NCBI GenBank assembly: GCA_020050695.1
Contig: JAGVKI010000293.1
Coordinates: 1-11,904 of the forward strand
DNA from: Alphaproteobacteria bacterium
GTDB taxonomy: Bacteria; Pseudomonadota; Alphaproteobacteria; Rickettsiales; SXRF01
DNA length: 11,904 nucleotides
Reading direction: 5' to 3'
Shown here piece after piece: positions 7,126-11,904 of the stretch (its first letter is position 1; each line of letters opens with the position of its first letter). A program made the position numbers and the translations under genes. Below the pieces are notes generated by a model. That model was not told the DNA's origin. It ran no database searches and worked only from the letters and a program-made list of their open reading frames with translations.

Positions 7126-8073
7126 CTAAATACCCCGCAGGCACCAAAGGAGAATGGCTTTTTGCACATGCAGCCTGTTCTCGGCCTCATCAAATACCTT
7201 TGACTGCGGACCGTCAATGACATCTTCAGTCACCTCTTCGCCGCGATGCGCTGGCAGGCAGTGCAGGAATATCGCCGACGATGCTGCAAGCTTCATAAGT
7301 GCACTATTTACCTGGTAAGGCGCGAGCAGCTTCATCTGCGTTTCTGCATGAGCGTCGCCCATGGATACCCAGGTATCGGTAATAACTGCGTCCGCACCGC
7401 GCACGGCATCTTCAGGCGACGTCATCACCTCAACATCACCGCCGCGTGCTTTTGCCCATGCGAGCACTTCCGGAAGCGGATTCAGCGTAGGCGGGCATGC
7501 AAGGCGCAGTTTGCAGTTAAACAGGCTGGATGCCATAATCCAGCTTTGCGCCACGTTATTACCGTCACCAATCCAGGCGATGGTTTTACCTGCAATTGGG
7601 CCAACATGTTCTTCAAACGTCAGTACGTCTGCCATGATCTGGCAGGGATGGCTGTATTCGGTAAGGCCGTTGATCACCGGTACGGAAGCATTGGCAGCCA
7701 GTTCCACCAGTTTATCATGGCCGTGGCAACGTAGCATGATGGCATCGATATAGCGCGACAACACGCGCGCCGTGTCAGCAATCGTCTCGCCGCGCCCCAG
7801 TTGCAGTTCGTTGCTGTTAAATGGCAAGGACTGCCCGCCAAGTTCAGTAATCGCCACCTCAAACGATACGCGGGTACGGGTGGAATTTTTCTCAAAAATC
7901 ATGGCTAGCTTCTTGCCCGCAAGCAGAGGTTGGTTGCGTCCCTGCTGGCGCTCCGACTTCAGCTTGGCCGCACATGTGAGTATCAGGCGCAGGTCGCTAC
8001 CGCTAATATCTGCCAGATCGAGGAAATGGCGCACCGCGCTCGCTTCTACAGCAGGTTTCAATGATGTTGTCAT
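7126..8073 (-). CDS. argF: Ornithine carbamoyltransferase
   Basis: This enzyme makes citrulline from ornithine and carbamoyl phosphate in arginine synthesis. With the start at 8073 it has 315 residues, normal for the family. The carbamoyl-phosphate motif STRTR is at 64-68, HPCQ at 142-145, the ornithine-binding DTWVSMG at 233-239, and the catalytic HCLPAHRGEEV at 271-281. I chose the ATG at 8073 over the in-frame one at 8088. It overlaps the argD stop as ATGA and has GGAG 6 bases upstream, while the longer form would add five residues that overlap argD coding. The overlap implies translational coupling with argD. In many Alphaproteobacteria hslO follows argF. Here an unrelated proline-rich protein follows instead. 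Confidence 0.97.
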   Translation of the reverse strand: MTTSLKPAVEASAVRHFLDLADISGSDLRLILTCAAKLKSERQQGRNQPLLAGKKLAMIFEKNSTRTRVSFEVAITELGGQSLPFNSNELQLGRGETIADTARVLSRYIDAIMLRCHGHDKLVELAANASVPVINGLTEYSHPCQIMADVLTFEEHVGPIAGKTIAWIGDGNNVAQSWIMASSLFNCKLRLACPPTLNPLPEVLAWAKARGGDVEVMTSPEDAVRGADAVITDTWVSMGDAHAETQMKLLAPYQVNSALMKLAASSAIFLHCLPAHRGEEVTEDVIDGPQSKVFDEAENRLHVQKAILLWCLRGI

Positions 8074-9242
8074 GCCCACTCCTTGCATACGCCCTGCATA
8101 ATCACCAGCGCGTCTTGTACATGTTGTTCTTCAATTACCAGCGGCGGAACAATACGCAGCACGTTACCTTCCGCTGCTGTCATCAGCAACCGGCGCGCGC
8201 GCAGGCGTTCCACCATTTCCATTACCCCGACGGATGGCTGCACCTGCACACCAAGCAGCAGCCCCGTGCCGCGGACTTCACTAAATAATGCCGGATACCC
8301 GTTCGCCAGATTCTGCAATCCCTCTTTCAGGCTTGCACTTACCTTTTGCACATGCTCAAGGAAACCCGGCTTCTGCATCACATCAAGCACGGCATTGCCT
8401 ACAGCCATGGCCAGCGGGTTGCTGCCATAGGTCGAACCATGCGAGCCAGGAACCATGCCCTGTGCCGCCCTGGCTGTTGCGAGGCATGCGCCCAGCGGAA
8501 AACCGTTACCAATGCCTTTGGCTACCGACATTATGTCAGGGGATACACCCGCACGCTCATGTGCAAACCAATGCCCGGTACGTCCGAGGCCGCACTGCAC
8601 TTCGTCGAAGAATAATAACAGGCCATGCTTATCCGCCAGTGCGCGCACGCCTTTTAAGAATGCGGCGCTTGCCACATGGACACCGCCCTCACCCTGCACA
8701 GGTTCGATCAGTATGCCTGCCGTGTCAGGGCCAATGGCCGCTTCAACAGCGGATAAATCATTAAAGGCAACACGGTCAAACCCATCGAGCAGCGGCGCAT
8801 AGCCTTTGCGCGCAATGTCATTACCGCCAGCGGAAATGCATGCCAGTGTGCGGCCATGGAATCCGCCTGTCATGGTGATGATGCGGTAGCGGTTGGGATG
8901 CCCTGTAGTGTCGTGGTACTTGCGGATCATCTTCAGTCCGCATTCGACGGCTTCACTGCCAGAGTTGCAGAAGAAAATCTTGTCGGCAAAGCGGCCTTCT
9001 ATCAGGCGGTCAGCAAAACGTTCCAACCCCTGCGTGCGATACATGTTGGAGCAATGCCAAAGCATGTCGGCCTGTGTTTTGAGCGCACTCACCACATGCG
9101 GATGGCAATGGCCAAGCGCGTTGACTGCGATGCCGGATGCAAAATCAAGGTAGCGTTCACCTTCGGGTGAAAAGAGATAGACCCCTTCCCCGCGTGCAAT
9201 CACAATATTGGAACGCCGGTAGACCGGCAGAACCGAAGACAT
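8070..9242 (-). CDS. argD: Acetylornithine aminotransferase (class III, PLP-dependent)
   Basis: ArgD transfers an amino group from glutamate to N-acetylglutamate semialdehyde, giving N-acetylornithine. The same enzyme often also serves lysine synthesis as succinyldiaminopimelate aminotransferase. The 390-residue protein is full length. It shows the PLP phosphate-binding GSEA (95-98), GGFHGRT (126-132), the ring-contacting Asp213 in FDEVQ (212-216), the Schiff-base Lys242 in AKGIGNGFPLGA (241-252), and GSTYGSNP (269-276). The ATG at 9242 lies behind a strong promoter (9277-9305) but has no good ribosome site. A six-codon reading frame in the leader ends 3 bases before it. It is the first gene of the argD-argF unit. 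Confidence 0.96.
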   Translation of the reverse strand: MSSVLPVYRRSNIVIARGEGVYLFSPEGERYLDFASGIAVNALGHCHPHVVSALKTQADMLWHCSNMYRTQGLERFADRLIEGRFADKIFFCNSGSEAVECGLKMIRKYHDTTGHPNRYRIITMTGGFHGRTLACISAGGNDIARKGYAPLLDGFDRVAFNDLSAVEAAIGPDTAGILIEPVQGEGGVHVASAAFLKGVRALADKHGLLLFFDEVQCGLGRTGHWFAHERAGVSPDIMSVAKGIGNGFPLGACLATARAAQGMVPGSHGSTYGSNPLAMAVGNAVLDVMQKPGFLEHVQKVSASLKEGLQNLANGYPALFSEVRGTGLLLGVQVQPSVGVMEMVERLRARRLLMTAAEGNVLRIVPPLVIEEQHVQDALVIMQGVCKEWA

Positions 9243-9276
9243 TTGCTAACCCATTATTGGCATTAGAAAAACGGCG

Positions 9277-9305
9277 ATTATCCGTAGATGGGACCTAAAT
9301 GTCAA
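9277..9305 (-). promoter_or_regulatory. Strong sigma70-type promoter of argDF
   Basis: On the minus strand, a perfect -35 TTGACA (9300-9305) is followed by a 17-base spacer and -10 GATAAT (9277-9282), 5 of 6 to consensus. Transcription would begin near 9270, about 28 bases before the argD ATG. This is the best promoter in the window. Confidence 0.75.
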
Positions 9306-9323
9306 TCAGGTTTGAGGACCTAA
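9291..9323. repeat. Direct repeat flanking the argDF -35 box
   Basis: GGACCTAA occurs at 9291-9298 and 9316-9323 (TTAGGTCC on the minus strand), 25 bases apart start to start. One copy is in the promoter spacer and the other is upstream of the -35. It does not look like the AT-rich ArgR box. A regulator site is possible. Confidence 0.4.
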
Positions 9324-9333
9324 GAAGCGGGGA

Positions 9334-10449
9334 TTAAAGCTGACGCTCGCCAGGAAGACGGCTATCTTGCACCTGCGCGGCCCATGGCCGGCCAGCATCA
9401 CCTACAACATAATCACCTGTATTATAAGTATTTTTCTGCATTTGAGGGGTTGGGCCGGCAGGGGCTTTGGCCACCTCCTGCGGTTTTTTGCGTAAATAAG
9501 AAAATGCCAGGGCAGCACCCGCTACCGCAGCGGCAGCCATAATCGCGTATTTAGCAATACGCCCGCCACTATGCTCGGCGGCGCTTACCGCTTCGTTTTC
9601 TATGCTCCTTACCGCAGCCAATTCTTTTGCCGGTGTCGCCATGCGTGCATCAAGGCGTGCAGCAATCTCGCCGCCTGCAAGCACCTCACCCTTGGTAGGA
9701 ATGACATATACCGACCGCAGCCCGGTTGTTTTAGACGACCCAACCGCAATGGTTGCACCGCTGTCCTTAAACTCTTCCTTGAGCGAGGCCAGCAGTGTTT
9801 TTTCCTGCTCAGCCGACAAATGATCCAGCGGGAAGCTGGGATTTGCAGCTACCTCTGCGCCTTTTGACGTTGAAAGGCGCTTGTCACGCCAGCCACCAGA
9901 GGCCGCATGCTGCTTAAAATATTCCTGCAAGGCGCCCTCTAGCTGGGCAGTGCGAGCCGTGTATTCTTTTAGCCCCGTGCTTGTTTCAAGCAGCGATGCC
10001 ATCGCCTTCTCGTCACCACCACCTAATATCTGCCAGCTATCCTGCAAACGCTTATAAAGCGCTTCGGTGTTAGGACTGGTTTTACGTTTGGCGGGATCCA
10101 GCTTTGCAGTCAGTTTGCGGTACTGCGCGCTGATGGTTTCAGCATTAATTTCAGGTACATTGAGCATGCCAAATGATTCCAGGGCGCCCATATACTGGCG
10201 GTCTTTGATCAGCCTGTACTCAGCGGTAACGGCGGCGTGGTTTGCTTCAGGCATGCTCTTTAAATGCTTTGCAAGCCCCTGCTCATCCATTTTTTTGTAG
10301 GCTGCGACAAAATCCGAAGGCACATCGGCAATGCGTTCGTCGAGTGATTCTTTCACACTCGCCCATGTGCGTATGCGCACAACCAGAGGGTCTATTTTAT
10401 GCAAATCTTTAAATGGCATCGCAACCGCATTATTAGGGGTAATTTGCAC
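9334..10449 (-). CDS. Membrane-anchored protein with degenerate J-domain-like segment, unknown function
   Basis: This 371-residue protein is not one I can name. Residues about 88-143 resemble a DnaJ J-domain: YRKLTAKLDPAK (110-121) followed by ALYKRLQDSWQILG (130-143). The His-Pro-Asp motif needed to stimulate DnaK is replaced by Leu-Asp-Pro, so co-chaperone activity is doubtful. A charged, partly helical middle region follows, with a possible alpha-beta segment at 212-270. A single membrane segment lies at about 299-319, followed by Arg-Lys-Lys and a Pro-rich tail. With no signal peptide, most of the protein is probably cytoplasmic and held by the C-terminal anchor. The listed start is GTG at 10449. 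The ATG at 10419 (codon 11) may be the true start, because a -10-like TATAAG overlaps the GTG. Neither has a clear ribosome site. Confidence 0.65.
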   Translation of the reverse strand: MQITPNNAVAMPFKDLHKIDPLVVRIRTWASVKESLDERIADVPSDFVAAYKKMDEQGLAKHLKSMPEANHAAVTAEYRLIKDRQYMGALESFGMLNVPEINAETISAQYRKLTAKLDPAKRKTSPNTEALYKRLQDSWQILGGGDEKAMASLLETSTGLKEYTARTAQLEGALQEYFKQHAASGGWRDKRLSTSKGAEVAANPSFPLDHLSAEQEKTLLASLKEEFKDSGATIAVGSSKTTGLRSVYVIPTKGEVLAGGEIAARLDARMATPAKELAAVRSIENEAVSAAEHSGGRIAKYAIMAAAAVAGAALAFSYLRKKPQEVAKAPAGPTPQMQKNTYNTGDYVVGDAGRPWAAQVQDSRLPGERQL

Positions 10450-10514
10450 TTATAATAAACCACTTAGCAGCAAAGCAATGTAAGCTTTTATGAAGGCCAA
10501 AACCACGCTGCAGG

Positions 10515-11285
10515 CTAGCTTTTCAGGCGGTAGCCGGTCTTGAAAAGCCGTACAATCGTTAGCCAAAGCACAATATTCGTGCCCGTAAGCACCGCCAGGC
10601 CTTGCATTACCTGGCCATCACTAATGCCAATAATCGAATAACGGAATATATCTATCATATAAAAGAATGGGTTATAATGACAGACATGATACCAGAACTC
10701 CGGCAGGTCGCGAATGGAGTAAAACGTGCCAGACAGAAACGCCAGCGGGGTAATAATATAGTTGGTGATCGCCGCCAGCTGGTCGAATGACTGCGCCCAC
10801 AGGCCGGTGAGCACCCCAAGCAGCGCCAGCATGATGCTGGCCAGCACCACCACAGCCACTGCAATCAGCGGATCATGCATGGTAAAGGGCACGAACAAAT
10901 AGACTGCCGTCATCACCACAATGCCCACGGCAAGGCCGCGCGCAACGCCGCCTACCACCATACAGAAGGTGATCTCACCGCCTGTCAGCGGCGGGGTCAG
11001 AATATCGATAATCACGCCCTGGATTTTGCCCAGCATCAGCGAGGAGGAGGTATTGGCAAATGCGTTCTGCACAATCGCCATCATGATAAGACCGGGTGCG
11101 ATAAACTGGTTGAATTCCAGGCCGTCTATCTGGCGCTTATGGCCGCCCATGGCCAGCGTCATGATAGCAAGGAACAAAAGCGTAGTGACAACAGGCGCTA
11201 CAACAGTCTGGTTCCAGACTTTGGTAAAACGCCAGATTTCGCGCTTGCATAAGGTATACACGCCGATGGTATTGCAGAAGGTCAT
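10515..11285 (-). CDS. ABC-2 type transporter permease (YadH-like)
   Basis: This is a hydrophobic membrane protein of 256 residues from the ATG at 11285, in the range of the family. The N-terminal VYTLCKREIWRFTKVWNQTV leads into about six membrane segments. The C-terminal part has the typical TPLAFLSGTFYSIRDLPEFW and NPFFYMIDIFRYSI signatures of COG0842 exporters. Such permeases work in pairs with a separate ATPase (YadG-like) and export lipids, polysaccharides or drugs. No ATPase gene is next to it here. A longer frame reaches TTG at 11327, but the family normally begins a few residues before the Lys-Arg-Glu motif, which fits 11285. Neither start has a strong ribosome site. It lies 67 bases after the GNAT gene on the same strand. 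Confidence 0.88.
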   Translation of the reverse strand: MTFCNTIGVYTLCKREIWRFTKVWNQTVVAPVVTTLLFLAIMTLAMGGHKRQIDGLEFNQFIAPGLIMMAIVQNAFANTSSSLMLGKIQGVIIDILTPPLTGGEITFCMVVGGVARGLAVGIVVMTAVYLFVPFTMHDPLIAVAVVVLASIMLALLGVLTGLWAQSFDQLAAITNYIITPLAFLSGTFYSIRDLPEFWYHVCHYNPFFYMIDIFRYSIIGISDGQVMQGLAVLTGTNIVLWLTIVRLFKTGYRLKS

Positions 11286-11352
11286 GAGGGCAAATCCAGT
11301 AGAGGAATAATGCCCTAGCTGTAGCAAATTTTTGCGCGCTATAAAGGATTAT

Positions 11353-11607
11353 TTATTGTGGGTGACGCTGCATATAGGTCGCCGCATACGAGCATACCGG
11401 AATGATGGTGAGGCCGCGCGCCCTGGCATCCGCCACCACACCTTCCATCACCTGTGCGGCTATGCCGCGCCCGCGCAGTTCGCCAGGCACTTCCACATGG
11501 GTAATTACCAGCCTTACGCCGTCGAGTTGATAATCGGCAACGCAGAGATGGCCATCGATCATCAGTTCATAGCGGCTGCCTTGCGTATTATTGGTTACAT
11601 TTGTCAT
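11353..11607 (-). CDS. Small GNAT-fold N-acetyltransferase (YjdJ-like)
   Basis: This 84-residue protein is a minimal acetyltransferase of the YjdJ/Gtn-like type. It has THVEVPGELRGRGIAAQVME (36-55), where RGRGIA is the acetyl-CoA pyrophosphate-binding loop. The C-terminal IPVCSYAATYMQRHP (69-83) is a hallmark of the group. Substrates of this subfamily are generally unknown. The ATG at 11607 has an excellent ribosome site, AAGGAG, 6 bases upstream. The T-run of the preceding terminator ends directly at this site, so the gene relies on read-through or on a promoter hidden near the hairpin. I see no clear promoter. Confidence 0.88.
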   Translation of the reverse strand: MTNVTNNTQGSRYELMIDGHLCVADYQLDGVRLVITHVEVPGELRGRGIAAQVMEGVVADARARGLTIIPVCSYAATYMQRHPQ

Positions 11608-11619
11608 ACCATTCTCCTT

Positions 11620-11658
11620 AAAATAAAAAAGCCCGGCAGCTTGATACTACCGGGCTTT
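11620..11658 (-). terminator. Strong intrinsic terminator after the Bax inhibitor-1 family gene
   Basis: AAAGCCCGG (11628-11636) and CCGGGCTTT (11650-11658) form a perfect 9-bp stem with a 13-base loop. On the minus strand it is followed by TTTTTTATTTT. It starts 22 bases after the stop of the gene ending at 11681 and ends right at the GNAT ribosome site. Confidence 0.9.
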
Positions 11659-11680
11659 CCATTAAATAGTGATATGTAAC

Positions 11681-11904
11681 TTAGCGGCGTTCGCCCATGA
11701 AACGCAGCAGGTACATGAAAATATTGATGAAATCCATGTACAGGCTGAGTGCGCCCATGATCGAGGCTTTTGCCAGCGCTTCACCATGGCCACCAATCTG
11801 GTAGTACATGGCTTTCAGGCGCTGGGTATCCCACGCGGTCAGACCTACGAAGATCAGCACACCCACTACCGAGGTAGCGAATGCAAGGCCTGAACTAGAT
11901 CGGA
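11681..11904 (-). CDS. Bax inhibitor-1 / YccA family membrane protein (C-terminal part)
   Basis: The visible 74 residues run from the window edge to the stop at 11681. They contain the conserved VVGVLIFVGLTAWDTQRLK, with the family's Asp-Thr-Gln motif after a membrane helix. A final helix follows (about ALSLYMDFINIFMYLLRFMG) and a short Gly-Glu-Arg-Arg tail. Members are seven-helix inner-membrane proteins. Bacterial relatives have been linked to FtsH-related quality control (YccA) and calcium leak (BsYetJ). The exact role here is not known. The N-terminal two thirds lie outside. The two residues at the edge may derive from adapter sequence, since the last 8 bases read AGATCGGA. A strong terminator follows. 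Confidence 0.9.
   Translation of the reverse strand, partial: RSSSGLAFATSVVGVLIFVGLTAWDTQRLKAMYYQIGGHGEALAKASIMGALSLYMDFINIFMYLLRFMGERR

Overview
The window looks like chromosomal DNA from an alphaproteobacterium. The evidence is the ahcY gene followed by a membrane-anchored PAS sensor kinase of the DivL-like type, an argD-argF pair with a 4-base overlap, and gene sequences that read most like Rhodospirillales/Micavibrio-type relatives. The genus cannot be fixed from sequence alone. All genes but one are on the minus strand, so the minus-strand order runs from high to low coordinates.

Layout from low to high coordinate: (1) 1-913, N-terminal part of a PAS-domain sensor histidine kinase, cut by the window edge. 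(2) 1035-2354, ahcY, S-adenosylhomocysteine hydrolase. (3) 2467-3403, a two-gene unit: a small two-helix membrane protein overlapping by 8 bases a YkuD-type L,D-transpeptidase-like protein. (4) 3404-3629, an AT-rich divergent intergenic region with two dyads. (5) 3630-4316, the only plus-strand gene. It resembles a stand-alone phosphothreonine/phosphoserine-lyase (OspF/SpvC/HopAI1-like) domain and is the most interesting item here. (6) 4323-6248, dxs. (7) 6365-7042, an anchored proline-rich exported protein. (8) 7126-9242, argF and argD behind a near-consensus promoter. (9) 9334-10449, a membrane-anchored protein with a degenerate J-domain-like segment. (10) 10515-11285, an ABC-2 permease without its ATPase. 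(11) 11353-11607, a small GNAT acetyltransferase. (12) 11681-11904, the C-terminal end of a Bax inhibitor-1 family membrane protein, with a strong terminator after it.

Most of the recognisable genes are housekeeping: the methyl cycle (ahcY), isoprenoid precursor synthesis (dxs) and arginine synthesis (argD, argF). Between them lie four unassigned or weakly assigned genes: the membrane hairpin protein, the lyase-like protein, the proline-rich protein and the J-like protein. The lyase-like gene sits alone on the opposite strand with its own promoter, and by family analogy could act on phosphorylated host or bacterial proteins. No RNA genes, CRISPR arrays or insertion sequences were seen. The last 8 bases match the start of a common sequencing adapter, so the right-hand end may carry an artefact.
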